Assembly: GCF_949987535.1 (NCBI RefSeq)
Contig: NC_080072.1
Location: 58,380,460 to 58,444,459, forward strand
DNA: 64,000 nt
From: Balaenoptera acutorostrata
Lineage: Eukaryota > Chordata > Mammalia > Artiodactyla > Balaenopteridae
Reading direction: 5' to 3'
Both the position numbers and the translations under genes were made by a program. Position 1 is the first letter of the stretch. Each line of letters opens with the position of its first letter. The notes under the pieces were generated by a model. The model was given only the letters and a program-made list of their open reading frames with translations. It was not told the DNA's origin and made no database searches. Positions 1 through 12,330 of the stretch are shown here, piece after piece.

Positions 1-524
1 GCAGACTTGAACCAGTTTCAGAGTTGCTCTACCCCCTGAATCTAGCAGCCGTGGAATGCACAAAGCTCCCAGGACAGAAAGAACATCACTCAGCCAGGTG
101 CCCGGCAGTGCCCTGAACTGGCAGTTGTGCCTTCTTTTCCTTCAAGCTGCTCACAAGAAGTTAATGTTCATGGAAGAAGGTTCTAGGCTGCAGGGAGTAT
201 CTGTGACCTTTGACCTTTCCATTGGTGCTCACCGACCAAGGAAGACCTGGCTTCATGTCCTCCTGTGAGTCACTGTTCAAAGACTCTGTCTTCTCATCTC
301 TAAAAGCGAATAATGGTCCTTTCCTGCCTGGTCCACAGTGGCCATGTCTGTCATTGAGCAGAGATGGTTACTATTTCTCCTTTATTTATTAATTTTTTTT
401 AAGTAACTCTTTCTCTATAGTTCCTTTCTGGTTCTCACTTCCGCTCTGGCCCCAAGCTGGTAATAATGAATATTTGCACACTGCTTTCCAGCTCACAAAG
501 CACTTTTCTCACCATAAGTCCTTT

Positions 525-537
525 TTTTTTTTTTAAT

Positions 538-568
<31 letters not shown>

Positions 569-826
569 CTGTGTTGGGTCTTCATTTCTGTGCGAGGGCT
601 CTAGTTGCGGCAAGTGGGGGCCTCTCTTCATCGCGGTGCGCGGACCTCTCATTATCGCGGCCTCTCTTGCTTCAGAGCACAGGCTCCAGACGCGCAGGCT
701 CAGTAATTGTGGCTCACGGGCCTAGTTGCTCCGTGGCATGTGGGATCTTCCCAGACCAGGGCGCGAACCTGCGTCCCCTGCATTGGCAGGCAGACTCTCA
801 ACCACTGCGCCACCAGGGAAGCCCCG
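525..826 (-). mobile_element. CHR-type tRNA-derived SINE
   Basis: This is a complete element in reverse orientation. On the minus strand it starts with the gcttccctggtggcgcag head, has the RNA polymerase III B-box area (gttcgcgccc, altered from the other copies), and ends in an (AATC)n plus A tail. A 16-bp perfect target-site duplication (tcaccataagtccttt) lies at 509-524 and 827-842. Confidence 0.95.
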
Positions 827-1869
827 TCACCATAAGTCCTTTATGCCTCACAACCTCCTCCTGCATCCCCAGCAGAGAGAGGTAGCTGCCCTCCTCTCTG
901 CTCCCATGGGAGCTCGCCCAGACCTCTCTGTTGGCACAGACCACATTCTATTGGAATTATTTATGAAAGGGTCAATTCTCCCAGTGGACTGCAGGCTCTT
1001 CGAGGGCAAAGTTTCTGTTTTATTCACTGATGAGTCTCCAGCACTTACCAAAGCTGATGTTCAGCAAACGCTGAATCATTAAGAGACACTCAAAAACGTG
1101 CTGAGAACTTATCATGAAATCAACTGCTTTCATGTCATCGTCAGACTCTCTAAAATAGGTTTTAACCCTAACTACAGGTGAGTTAGGTGAAGTTCAGACC
1201 TATCCAATGTCCCACAGCTCATAGATAGTGCAGCCAGAATTCAAACCCAGGTCTGTTTCACTCCAAAGCCTTTGCCCTTTCTCTGGACCACACCATCTCT
1301 CTGGCCATGGCGACAATCTCAACTATCTACTGCCAATGCCAAGTCCAGCAGACTTGGGTCAGGGTTATTCCTCAGAGGGTGTCACAGAACAGGAGGCCAT
1401 GTATTTAATCATGTTCCACACATCAGCGGTACTGAAAAGGGAAAGAAAAGGACACCACGGTGAGAACGCTCTTAAAGCCGCTGTTCTGAAATGGTAAAGC
1501 TAGCTAGCAAGATGGGGAGGAGCAGCTGCCTTTATCAAATGAGAGAAAAAAGAGCTATCAGAAAATAAAAACTAATCATCTGTCATATAAAAATTAAACC
1601 ATTGCTGATAAAATATCTTCTACTGGAAACTCCACCTGAATGGGGGTGGGAGTTGGGGTTCCTTCAGCAGGAGTCAGTACAGGTCAGGATGTTCTTCAGG
1701 ACCAGGCAGATGGGAGCCCTGCAGGTGGGGATGGCAGGCCCACTGCCTGCACCCTGTGAGCCTAGGAGATGTGAATGCCATGATCCCTAGGACCCTGGCT
1801 ACCTTGATGATTCTCTGACTATGAGAGTGTATAAGATGTTATCACACACCAGAAACCTGGTCACTGAGA

Positions 1870-2070
1870 TGTAAGAGAAAGAGCACGGGCTCTGGGTTGC
1901 TAACCTAGCTCTATTTCCTACTTATGAGACCTCGGCAAATAGCATTGATCTCTGAGCCTCGGTTTCTTTATTTATGACGTAGAAACATACGTAATCTAAC
2001 TTCCAGGGTGTTTGGGAACTGATACTGCACCCTGTATGGTGCCTGGCATGGAATCAGTGCTCAATCAACA
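1870..2070 (+). mobile_element. MIR SINE
   Basis: gagcacgggctctggg near the start and ggtgcctggcatggaatcag at the end, in MIR order. A second partial copy follows at about 2090-2168 (ggctgtgtgaccctggacaa). Confidence 0.7.
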
Positions 2071-2236
2071 GACTGCTGTCATTATGATCTTGGCTTTGCC
2101 AGGCTGTGTGACCCTGGACAAGTCATGGGACTTTTCTAAGCTGTGGTTTTCTTATCTTTAAAAGTGTGATTTAGATAAACAAAACATTTGCGTAGGCTCC
2201 TGCCAGATGTAATCCCAAAGTAACAAAAACATAAAC

Positions 2237-2595
2237 AGGAATAAAGACGCAGAGAATGGACTTGAGGATACGAGGAGGGGGAAGGGTAAGCTGGGATGAA
2301 GTGAGAGAGTGGCATGGACATATATATACTACAAATGTAAAATAGACAGCTAGTGAGAAGCAGCTGCATAGCACAGGGAGATCAGCTCGGTGCTTTGTGA
2401 CCACCTAGAGGGGTGGGATAGGGAGGGTGGGAGGGAGACGCAAGAGGGAGGAGATATGGGGATGTAGGTATATGTATAGCTGATTCACTTTGTTATAAAG
2501 CAGAAACTAGCACACCGTTGTAAAGCAATTATACTCCAATAAAGATGTTAAAATATAAATAAATAAAGTTCTAACTCAGAAGAAGAAGAAAAAAA
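2237..2595 (+). mobile_element. L1 3' end (cetartiodactyl type), 5'-truncated
   Basis: Non-coding L1 3' UTR with the typical agctgattcactttgttata block and a terminal aataaagatgtt. The 12-bp repeat aaaaacataaac lies at 2225-2236 and 2596-2607. About 20 non-L1 bases and a second A-run sit between the first tail and the second repeat. Confidence 0.85.
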
Positions 2596-2889
2596 AAAAA
2601 CATAAACCCAAAGTGAAATGGGAGCTCTGGCTCTGGGTGGAGGAAGAAGGCTGAAATGCTGACATAGAAGAGCCCAGAAATATCTGGACTCTTTTTGTTG
2701 ACCCTCCCCCAGCACCTTCTCCCAGCTCCCTCCCCCCACCTGCCTGTCTTCACTCACCTGGAAAACAGACCATTCCTCAACCCTTTTCTCTCCTTGCTTA
2801 AATCTCTTTCCTTAGGAAACGTTATCTTAACACCTGTGGTTTGCCAATAATCTCCAAGGGGTGGTAGACAGCTCAAATCGATTCATTTA

Positions 2890-3590
2890 TCTCCATTTCC
2901 AAGGCCTCCATCCTGGCCCAGGCCAGCCTGAGCCCCTGCCGAGACCACTGTCACAGCCTCCTAACTGGTGTCCCAGCTCCTACAGCTGGAGAAACTTTCC
3001 AATATGTAAATCAGATTAGGTCACTCCAGCTCAGAGTCCCACAATGGCTTCCTGCTAACCTTAGGGTAGATTAAAAAACAAAACAAAACGAAGCTCTTCA
3101 CGTGCCATGTTAAAGCCAGCACGGTCTGGCTCCTAGTACCTCTCCAGCCTTACCTGATACCGTTCTGCCCTTTGATACCTGCATCCCACACTGTGACCAT
3201 CTCAAAGTTCCTTCAACTCCCAGCTCTTGCCTATCCCAGGGCCTTTGCACATGCTCTTCCCTCTGCTTGGTGTATTCTTTCCCCAAACCTTCATCTAAAC
3301 AACGAATTTCTACCCCTGTCCCAGCCATCTAAATTAGGTCCCCTGTTTGTTTCTCCAGAGTACCCTCTTCTCTTCTTTACTACAATGAATACTTACCATT
3401 TACCATTATACACTTACAGGTATATTGGATGATTGTAATTAAACTTAAGAATCTATCTCCTATTGTCTCAAGCACGTCTGTAAACTCCCGAGGGCAGGAA
3501 GTATGGTTATTTAATATACCATGGACACCAATGCCTGCTCAGGACATGGCAGGTAAAAGGCAACTAGTGAACACTAGTTGAATGTGAATA
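2890..3590 (+). mobile_element. L2 3' region
   Basis: A long L2 copy with tcccacaatggcttcctgct, cctttgcacatgctcttccc and ctcccgagggcaggaagtat in consensus order. Confidence 0.8.
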
Positions 3591-3794
3591 TGAACAGATG
3601 TAGTGTCTAAATCTGCCTGCAACCACTCTGGACCTGCTCTTCCTGCTGGCCCCCTTAAAGCAGCATGCAAGGGGCTTTGAGCCTTAATAAAGAAGTCCTT
3701 GCTGCCTTACGTGTTGTAAAGAGACTGAACCAAGGCTTTTCCCTCCTCCTCAGGTATATGGGCAGCTTCTCCTTTTCCTCAGCCTCACTTAGCC

Positions 3795-3915
3795 TCACTT
3801 ACTAGCCTGTGAGGACATCAGGGGCAGCACCACATCTGTCTCATGGCTGCACCTAAATGCCCAGGCCAGGGGCTGGCACACAGTAACAGGCTGTCAGTGA
3901 ATACGTACTGAACCA
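3795..3915 (+). mobile_element. L2 3' end fragment
   Basis: It contains tgaggacatcaggggcagca and ctggcacacagtaacaggct, matching the last 120 bp of L2. Confidence 0.6.
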
Positions 3916-3959
3916 AACAGACCAAACAGTGAAGCCTGTGGCAGATACCGATGACCCCA

Positions 3960-4300
3960 TATTCACTTCCCCTCTTCCTTTTGTTTCGAGTGCCAAGGTG
4001 GCAAGCTAAAAATATTCCTCAGACTTCCTTACATCTCTGAATGTCCAAGTGACACAGCTCTGCGAAAGAAATGTAAGCTGAGGGTTTTAGGAAAAAATTG
4101 GCTTCCCTACTTCTTTCCCCTTTTTTTTTCCTGCCTGACATTCAGACATGAGTCCTGGAGCTGCAGCAGCCACTTTAGCACCATGAGAGGCAAGCATGAA
4201 AACAACAGCCAGAGCTGAGGATGGCAGAGTGCAAGGGCAGAATGAGGCTTGTCCCTGATGCCATGCTGAACTGCTGTACTGGCCCTGGATGGGCCTGCCC
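3960..4300 (+). repeat. Probable ancient interspersed repeat, family uncertain
   Basis: The order tggagctgcagcagccactt, then gctgaggatggcagagtgca, then cctggatgggcctgcc recalls a widespread mammalian repeat whose name I cannot give with confidence. Confidence 0.4.
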
Positions 4301-5399
4301 TAGACCGAGAGTGTACATGAGAACATCAAAATCCCACTTAAATGCCACTCTAGCAGAGATCTTGTTACCTGCACACTAAATTCATTTCTAACTATTCCCA
4401 TGGAGAGACAAGCTTTATTGCTAGTACCTACTGTGTCCTTGAGCTCCCTTTGCTTCTTTCCTGTCCTCGAGGCCCCAGGCCCCAGATAATTTACAAAATA
4501 GATGGCAGAGGCAGAGGAGGGGGTGGCGTGGAGGTGGTGGGAACCCTGCCCTGTCGTCTGCAGGGACAGCTGCTGGCAGGGCTGGTCTCCAGGCTGCAGG
4601 TGAAGCGCTCTGATATTCCAAGCTCTCCTCCACTGAACAGATTTTTGGCCACAGTCTGTCTCCAGTGTGCTGACTTGAGTTCTACCTCCCACCTACAATT
4701 TCATTCCACTTATACCAGATTGCTCCCAATAAATCGCTGCTATCAGGGAGAGGTGAATTCACACGGCACTTTTCCAAAGAGGTGTTTTCAGTAGAAATTT
4801 CACAGAGTGCTGCCAATGTCATTTACAAGAAGGTTAAATGGATTACCGAGAGACCCTGATTCGTCATTGCTGTATTATATCTTATAATTCAGAGGAAGGG
4901 GATATGGGGAAGGGTGGGGCAGAGCTTATGAGAAACTGAAAATCATTTCTCAATCACTCCTTAGTTTCTTCTTTGAAGTAGTGCAGGTTTTTAAACAAAC
5001 CACAGTACATAATGTCAAGAGATTTTTCTCTCTAGATCCTTGCAAATGCACCCAGAGGCTGACTGAACAGTAGTCTTACCCAATCAAAGCGAGGGGAATA
5101 TACAAATAGCACTGTCCACCGGTCTCTGGAAAATCCTGAAAAACCCAACTTTGATGACCGTTGTAAGATAGAAGCTCATGTGAAAGTATCTATTTACCCC
5201 TGGGAATAAAGAGGAATGGGTTGCAGGGACAGCAAATAAAAACACCACTAGTGCTACTGAACTGTCCTTCTGTCCTTCCTGGCTCCCCCCTCCACCGCCC
5301 TCTTCTTTTCTCTCATGAAATCACAAAGCTCAATCCCAGGAAACTTCCTCTGTTATATACATTCATGGGCTCTTGTTCCGGGCCCCGCAAGATAAAGCC

Positions 5400-5870
5400 A
5401 GCAGCCCTAATCATTTTATTCCCTTGCTCAAAGCCTGCAATGGCACCTCATACCTGCAGAATGAGCTTCTCCCTTAGGGTGGCGTTCAAGGTGCTCCCTG
5501 ATGACTCACTTCTCCCCATCAGGGCATCCTTGCTCGAGTCAATCAAGATGGTGGCTCTCTAGAGCCAGCGCTTAATTTTCTGCCTACCTCTCTTTTGCTC
5601 ACGTTCTTCCTGCTACCTGGAATAACATCCTCAACAAACCCCTGCCATTTCCTCCTTTAAATGTGAGAATTCTACCCATCCTTTAAGGTCCCATCAGGTG
5701 TCACTTCATCCAGAGAGCCCTCCCTGACCCATCTGGCTGGACGTGCCCTTGTCTTCCTCCAACCCTCACGGCACTTTGACCAGTGACTCCACGAGTGAGC
5801 CTTCTTTCTCTCTTCCTGGATTAGAGGCACTTAGTATGTAAATGCTCCTCTCCTTAGTCAAGACCATGAA
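5400..5870 (+). mobile_element. L2 3' region
   Basis: It contains gctcaaagcctgcaatggca, atcctttaaggtcccatcag and a ccagagagccctccctgacc block. Confidence 0.7.
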
Positions 5871-5956
5871 CTACTTTGGCCAGAAACCACGTCATACCTT
5901 CTCTGTATCTCCACCTTAGGAAAGAGCAGGAATGTAATCGTTTTTGGATAAAGGCA

Positions 5957-6031
5957 GAAAGGAAGGAAGGGAGGATGGAAGGAAGGGAGGACAGAAGGAA
6001 GGGAGGATGGAAGGAAGGGAGGACGGGAGGA
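5957..6031 (+). repeat. GGAA-rich purine minisatellite
   Basis: About four near-copies of a ~20-bp unit built on ggaaggaagggagga; no pyrimidine runs on this strand. Confidence 0.9.
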
Positions 6032-6604
6032 TTAGATCTGCTTCTAGTGCCTGGACATAGAATAGGTCAAGTTATAGCAGCTGCCTGGGCCTGAGCAAAA
6101 GGACCCTCCTCTTTCATTACCATGAAATGTCCTCAGACCAGGAAGACCAGGGCACGTTTCTCGTAAAATTACCAGGGTCTATGTTTTCTAACAAGGATTC
6201 TAATTTCTTTTCTCTGGGTTTCTAAATCCACTGTGGGGTAACCTCTGTTATTTTCCGACTTGGCTCACATTGCCACAATGTCAAGGTGATCTGTCCTTTT
6301 ATGCTTCAGCATCAACCAAAATTAAAAGCTAAGATGCTATATCTAGAGGCCCAAAACACTGCAACACTGACTTGTCAGGTCTTGGGGTTGCAAGCAATGC
6401 CTACAAAGGTATTTTTGTTTTGAAAATTTTGGATGTTGTGAGATTTTTTTTCATGGTCTTTTTAATGACTTCTCAAGAAAACGTCCTATGTTGATTTAAG
6501 ATGCTTACTTATATTGGAGGCAAATTAATAAAGGGGAAATTATATTCCATATAATACAAATAGAAATAAAATATTTATTTTATCAGACCAAACAGTAAGA
6601 CACT

Positions 6605-6845
6605 CTGGCATCATGGACAGAACATGGGATTTGAAGACCAAGTTTCCATCCTAGCTCTGCCCTTACTGACTGTGTGACTTTGGGCTAGTCAATTAAATTC
6701 TCTGAGTCTCAGTTTCTTCATCTGTAAAGTTGAGATCAAAATGAGAATTACCTAAGGTTCTCGTTCTTTCTTACATACAGAAAAGAGCTAAGCATGGTCC
6801 TTAACACACAGTAGGCGCTCTCTAAATGTCTGCTGAATGAATGAA
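6605..6845 (+). mobile_element. MIR SINE
   Basis: Clear core: gactgtgtgactttgggcta, then ctcagtttcttcatctgtaa, then aacacacagtaggcgctctc. Confidence 0.8.
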
Positions 6846-6904
6846 CAGGTGGAAAACCAAAGTAAGTGTAATATCCAAAAAAAGGGGGCTTGATCCTGAA
6901 AAGA

Positions 6905-7095
6905 GGCAGATGGCTAAAGAAGGAAGATCATGAGCTTTGGAGTCAGACAGATACAAATTCAAGTCCTGGCTTTTCTCAAAACATCCCTGAACCTCAATTT
7001 CCTCATCTACAATAGGGGGTGAAAATAAAAATAATCATCATGTGGAGTTACTGCAGGGCTTAGAGAATGTATTTAAAGCCCTGTGTAAATGGCAA
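6905..7095 (+). mobile_element. MIR SINE
   Basis: gagctttggagtcagacaga and cctcaatttcctcatctaca in MIR order, directly after another MIR. Confidence 0.65.
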
Positions 7096-7994
7096 TGGTG
7101 AATTATAATTTAGCTATTGGTATACATCTTCCTACTTCATTCAGTACTCGGGGTCAGCCAGGTCACCTACCCCCAAACGGAGCCAGAACCAGAAACAACA
7201 TAACCTTCAAATTCGAGATCTCTGCATGTGGGGGAAAGGCCATTCTTTCTGAAAATAGCTGCCATGTTTTATTCTAAAATTTGCTCAGTTTCAGTGGTTT
7301 GTGTGCATGTGTGTGTGGGTGAGAGAGAAAATGCATCTAGTTCAGAGGGAGCTCTGTCAACAGCACATCTCCGTGTATATATATTTGTGTACACAGTTTG
7401 TAAAGTGCTTTTAGATTTTTTGAAGGCAAAAGATAAACTTATTTAATTTAAAATCATCAGCTGGATTGCATTAAATGGAAGGAAAAGCAAAAACGTTCAC
7501 AATATAGCCATTTGTTAAATTAAACACAATTATTTCTCCCACTACTTAATTACAAACAGACATAAATACTCTGGATTCTGACATCTCAGATCTTCTTAAA
7601 TTCTAGCTCTGCATTTCAGCGTGTAACGGAGGGAGGGCCACATTCCAATTTGTGTGTTAAGCAAACCTGAGAGTTACAATTGTATATTGGGACTATAATG
7701 ACTTCACTAAAACAAGACCTAAACTTTTAATTAACCTGCCAAGACAAATTACAACTCATGGTTCACAGGTAAAGACCAAAGACAGCTGAGACTCAATACC
7801 AGAGACTCTTGGGGAGACAGGGATTAATAGCAACATCAGAGTCAGTCTGTTTTTGTATTAAAAAAAAAAAGGTATTCATTAAACAATCACTGCAGCTTGA
7901 AGGAAGACAGACAAGTCAGAAAGGCAGGGAGAGAAAGGTGGACAGAGAAAGGGGATGGGAGAAAATATTAACCACTTCCATGTATCGAAGCCTG

Positions 7995-8165
7995 GCCTGG
8001 GCACTTTATATTTATTCTCTCCAATCTTCACAATGGGGATTGCCAAGTACTATTATTGTTTCATTTTCCTGACAAGAAAGATGAGGCTCACAGAGGTGAC
8101 GTGACTGACTGTGGTCACAGAGCTAACATGCAGCAGTGGGAGAAGGCAGGAATGGAAAGCAGTGC
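7995..8165 (-). mobile_element. MIR SINE
   Basis: tttcattttcctgacaagaa, agatgaggctcacagaggtg and the tcacagagctaacatg block are antisense MIR. Confidence 0.65.
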
Positions 8166-8194
8166 TCAGAAGGCATTTGTTTTCATAGCTTAGT

Positions 8195-8510
8195 TGACAG
8201 ACCGACCACCAGAATCAGGATCACCTGGGCTCTACCTCAGGCCTACTGGGAAAAGGCCCAGGAATCTGAATGTTAGACTCACTTCCCAGGTGATTCCTTT
8301 GTACAACAATATTTGAGACCCCCCCCCCCCCAATAAGATACTGTAACCCCTTGTTACTCAAAATGTGGGCCACAGATGAGCAGCATCTCACCGGGTGCTG
8401 GTACAAAATGCACAAAACTCTAAACACCCAGCCTGACCGACTGAAGCAGAATCTGCATTTTAACAAGACGCCAGGTGGTTCAGAGAACTCTGAGAAGCAC
8501 AATACAGCCT
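8195..8510 (+). mobile_element. MER5A-type hAT DNA transposon pieces
   Basis: 8340-8510 has ctcaaaatgtgggccaca, a middle part with agaatctgcattttaacaag, and gttcagagaactctgagaag at its end. 8195-8320 resembles a second piece with tcaggatcacctgggc. A C13 run separates the two. Non-autonomous and old. Confidence 0.65.
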
Positions 8511-10612
8511 AACTGCTCTAAAAGACATTATAGGGTTAAAGGAGGTGAAGACAGATTTCATCATTTAGGTGAGAACAGGAGAACCTGAGGGAAAAGCAAG
8601 GCCATCTCCTTAATTATGACAAAACAGGTCAGCAAGCTCTGACAAGCCAAGAGTTGGCAAGGGTACCTAACTGTACCTACATCTTATTTCTCTGAGAGGC
8701 ACACCCTAATTAAAAGTAGCTTTCTTTGGGGGTTTGTATTAATTTCCTTTCATATTTGTGCTCACTTATTAAAAATACAGAATTCTGATTGTAGGAGACC
8801 TTAGTTCTGAGCAAGCATGATACTGCGTCTAAGAGAAATCAGGCTGTGAGACCATGAAGCTGTAACTCAGGCACCACTAATGACTTGAAAATCATGTCTC
8901 TAAATTGAAGCCACCGTGTCCAGAAAGAGAGAAGAAACAGGGTCTGGAGCCTGGCAGACCCTGCCGAGTGTCAGCCTAATTGATGGTGAGGACCAGGACT
9001 GGCTCTCCCATGACGGGAAACGGGCGGCACCGACAGCCTCCTGGGTCACCACTAACCACCGAGCTGCAGCCTCAAATTCCAGAGTCTCAAGGAACCAGGA
9101 GACGGAATCTGTGCAGGGCCAGAACGCGAATCAGTGGTGGAGATTTAGAAGTGAGCATACTTTCTACTGCACCTCAAAAGGAGGCATCAAGGGAGGAAAC
9201 CAACAGCACAGCGGCTGCCAAGACTGCAGAGACCAGCAACTAGGACAGACACTTCCAAAATAAGGACAGCACGAAGTGATATTTCCTACCCCGGAGCTGA
9301 TGTAGCCTAACAGCTCCACCTCCCTCATTTTGCTAAGAGGGTAGAATGTTGAGCCCGCAGTTACGGCAGAAGCCTATACACTGTGCACCGTATTTAATGG
9401 GAAGGTATTCTCCGCCTCAACTCTACAGGCAAAATTGCAAATAAGAGGAAAATGGCCTGAAAATGACTACTGCTGTTTAGAAGGAAGAACCTGGGTCTTG
9501 CAAGAGTTTTAGGAACCAACGACCAGATTCAGAGGTTTTTTATTCAACTCCATTTCCCATGTCAGAGAGGCTCCAGCCAAGGACCAAGACAGAGTTTTGA
9601 GGTGAACTCAAAACAACACAGAGGTTTTCATTAAGCAGAAAATCCATCCCCAAGCATTCTGGTTAGTGGAGTTTTGTCTTCTGGAAGTTTTATTTTCCTG
9701 TAGGGGATTTTATCTCCAGGTTGTGTCACTGCACTTCTGATATAAACCGACGCAACGTTTTCTGACCTGAACCACTGAGCCCAACGCATCCTATATCACA
9801 CTGTGGTGATCTAAGGAGGAGACAAATTCTGTGCAGTATATGGGTAAAGAAGAGAAATTCCTTAAAACAGGGTGCCAGGCTCCCCGGACACCCACAGGCT
9901 TGTGAGGTGGCCAAGGCGCTCTCTCTGAACGAGAACTCTTCCAGTACGAGGGACCAGAAGCTGTTAAGAGCTCATTTAAATCCTCCAGGCTTGCTGTCCG
10001 CCAGAGCTCAGGACATCTCGGTTCTCTACAAGACCCCGATCTGATCAGATTGTTCATCCAGCCCTTTGCATGGCTATTCTCACCCTCTTTCCAAACCTTT
10101 ATCTTTTTTTTTTTTCCTCATCTGCCAGGGGTTGTTGGCTCCAAAAGCAAAACAAACAAGCAAACAAAAGCTCACGTAAGAAACCAAAACCCCAAATAGC
10201 AAATCAGTGAGTTGAACCAAGGGAGATTATAAGGACGAATACAGGTGATGGAGACATGTAACAAGAATTCCTGTCTCCTTGTCAGTTTCGCCCCTTGGTG
10301 TTTAAATGTAGCTGCAAGTCCACACGCTAGGCCACAGATAACACGAGAAAGGCGGTGGGCAACAGCGCTGGGCTCAGGTGCCAGCCCAACATGGCCTTCC
10401 AGCTCCTCCTGTCACTCCCCTCCCTCGTTTCCCTGCATCTCACTCCCATCCCTTGCCCGGCAAGCCCAGTCAGGATGGCCTCATGCTGGGTGGCCTCTGT
10501 AGCTCTAGGCAAGACACATCCCCTTGTCCACTTCGACTCCCAGGATCCCCAAGTGTCCTCTCACCCGAAGAGACAATATTCCACAGACCCCAGAGAGGTG
10601 GAGCTTCCTTAC

Positions 10613-10823
10613 CAATGGCAGTGGTGAGAAAGGAAACCACTTCAGACTCCTTCCCATCATTATAAAAAGCCAGGTGCCAGATTCCTGAATCCAAATACTG
10701 GATGAAGCCCGTCTCATGGCTAGAAGGGGGGACAGCTCCCCGAGACTGGCGCTGGGGTCCCTCCAGGCTCCGTGCTTCCTGGGTCAAGAGCCTCCTTCCA
10801 TCCAGCAGCTCCACAAAGTCAAA
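10613..10823 (-). CDS. TENM4: TENM4 extracellular exon just before the EGF repeats
   Basis: This is the most downstream exon in the window. The 211-bp exon encodes 70 codons, starting [20 protein letters not shown] and ending [10 protein letters not shown] plus the first G of the next codon. [20 protein letters not shown] is a hallmark block of teneurins. Between the two blocks lies the variable stretch [17 protein letters not shown]. It contains R-Q-S-R, a minimal furin-type R-x-x-R site, in a position where family members are thought to be cleaved. The acceptor is tttgtacttcag and the donor is ATTG|gtaagg. The following exon should begin the first EGF repeat (ESVDNCP in TENM4). I find no such sequence in the remaining 10.6 kb, so the next intron is longer than that. 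Confidence 0.97.
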
Positions 10824-11825
10824 CTGAAGTACAAAGAGAGCATAATTAGCCGGGGACCTGCTTCACCACAAGGCTAGACTCTTCAGGCTTCTCCCGGGGA
10901 GGACACGGGGAGATACAACCTGAAACAGGCAGAAGAGGCTAAAGCCATGTGAAGGTTGACCAACCAACTCCAACTCCTTCCCAGAATCCATTTTTCCCTG
11001 GTAACGGTCTCCTGATACTCTTGTGAGTGCACTGTAATTAGTGGATTATTTTCAAGTCTCAGAGTTTGCACAGGACAACCATGCTTTTCCAGTGATCAGA
11101 AACCCAGCCACTGCATGACTGTTTGAACTCCAACCCCACGCAGGTGATGGCGGGCAGGAATCCCAGGGGTCTAGGATTGGGCCTGGAGCACTGGATGTGG
11201 CTTAAATGTCAGTCAAGTGCAAACGGAAGTTTGATTTATACCTGTCTTCCTTTCCTCAATGACCCTTTCTCAACGCTCCAGTTTCAGGGAGCAGTTTTAG
11301 GGGAACTAAACTGGATTAGCTCAAAACTCTATCAATAATTACATGCTGTGTCAAATACAAGTGCTGATTGATCCAAGCCTACTAGCGTGAGAGACTTGAA
11401 GTCAGTCACACAGTGCTAACAACAGGCAGGTGGGGAAGTCCTGCTGGCCTACTGGCAAGCAAATCATGCAACTGTCTACCCGTCTGTCTGTCTATCCTTA
11501 AAGCAAAACAAAATAGATACTTATTCTGTCTCATGTGAAAATGTCTAGGGGCATGAAGTCCAGGAGCAGCACAGCAGTTTTACAAAGAAATCAGAGGGGC
11601 CCAGGCTCTGTCTACTTTTCTGCAACTCCATCCTTAGCAAATGTATTTATCTAGCTTTTATCTAAAAATTAAATAACTACGGGGGCTAGGAAGACTGCCT
11701 TTGGCCAGGGAATGTCTGATGGATGCCTATGATTTATATTACTCCAATCCCAGGGCTGGGAGGCCCTCACACAAGTCTGCTCTTAACCCATCATGACTGG
11801 TAATGTGTCAATCATCCTGGCCGAG

Positions 11826-12046
11826 TTTTTTTTTTTTTTTTTTTAATTGAAGTATAGTTGATTTACAATGTTGTGTTAATTACTGCTATATGGGAAAGTG
11901 ATTGAATTATACATATATATACATTCTTTTTTTAAATATTCTTTTCCATTAGGGTTTATCACAGGATATTGACTACAGTTCTCTGTGCTATACAGTAGGA
12001 CCTTGTTGTTTACCCATTCTATATATAAAAGCTTACACCTGCTAGC
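11826..12046 (-). mobile_element. L1 3' end, 5'-truncated
   Basis: A T-run followed by the reverse complement of the L1 3' UTR (aattgaagtatagttgattt). The flanks ctggccgagttt (11817-11828) and ctggctgacttt (12048-12059) look like an aged duplication with two mismatches. Confidence 0.85.
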
Positions 12047-12129
12047 GCTGGCTGACTTTCTTAAGTGTTTCTAGTGTGCATGTGTCTGGGTAAATGTGAA
12101 GCCCTGAGGAGAGAAGGGATGCTTTACTC

Positions 12130-12330
12130 TGAGCCAGGTCCTGCACCAGCTGCCTTCTAGATGTGGTTCTCCACTCTTCACAACAGCCCTGTAAAGTGGG
12201 TATTGTTATCACCATTGGCTAGATTAGGAAACTTGCTCTGAAAGGATGTTACAGGCTCAAGGTCACATAGCTGATAACAAGAGGATTCAAACCCAGGTCT
12301 CTTTGACTCCAAGGTGCATGCTTTTTTCTC
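12130..12330 (-). mobile_element. MIR SINE
   Basis: acaacagccctgtaaagtgg, ctcaaggtcacatagctgat and ggattcaaacccaggtctct in antisense order. Confidence 0.8.

Larger units (their letters stand above)
1..10612 (-). other. TENM4: TENM4 intron downstream of the last exon in the window (partial)
   Basis: No EGF-repeat exon occurs here, so the intron continues beyond the window edge. It contains one CHR SINE, an L1 3' end, L2s, MIRs, two MER5A pieces and a purine-rich minisatellite. Unique stretches without a recognised feature include 845-1860, 4300-5390, 7100-7990 and 8510-10610. Confidence 0.85.

Noticed and set aside
8916..9263. 115-codon open frame on the plus strand in unique sequence
   Set aside because: No recognisable domain or homologue, no splice or polyadenylation context, and an overlapping frame of similar length. 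Probably chance.
1..10612. Search for the first EGF-repeat exon of TENM4
   Set aside because: No cysteine-rich EGF coding block with splice sites was found; the intron extends past the window edge.
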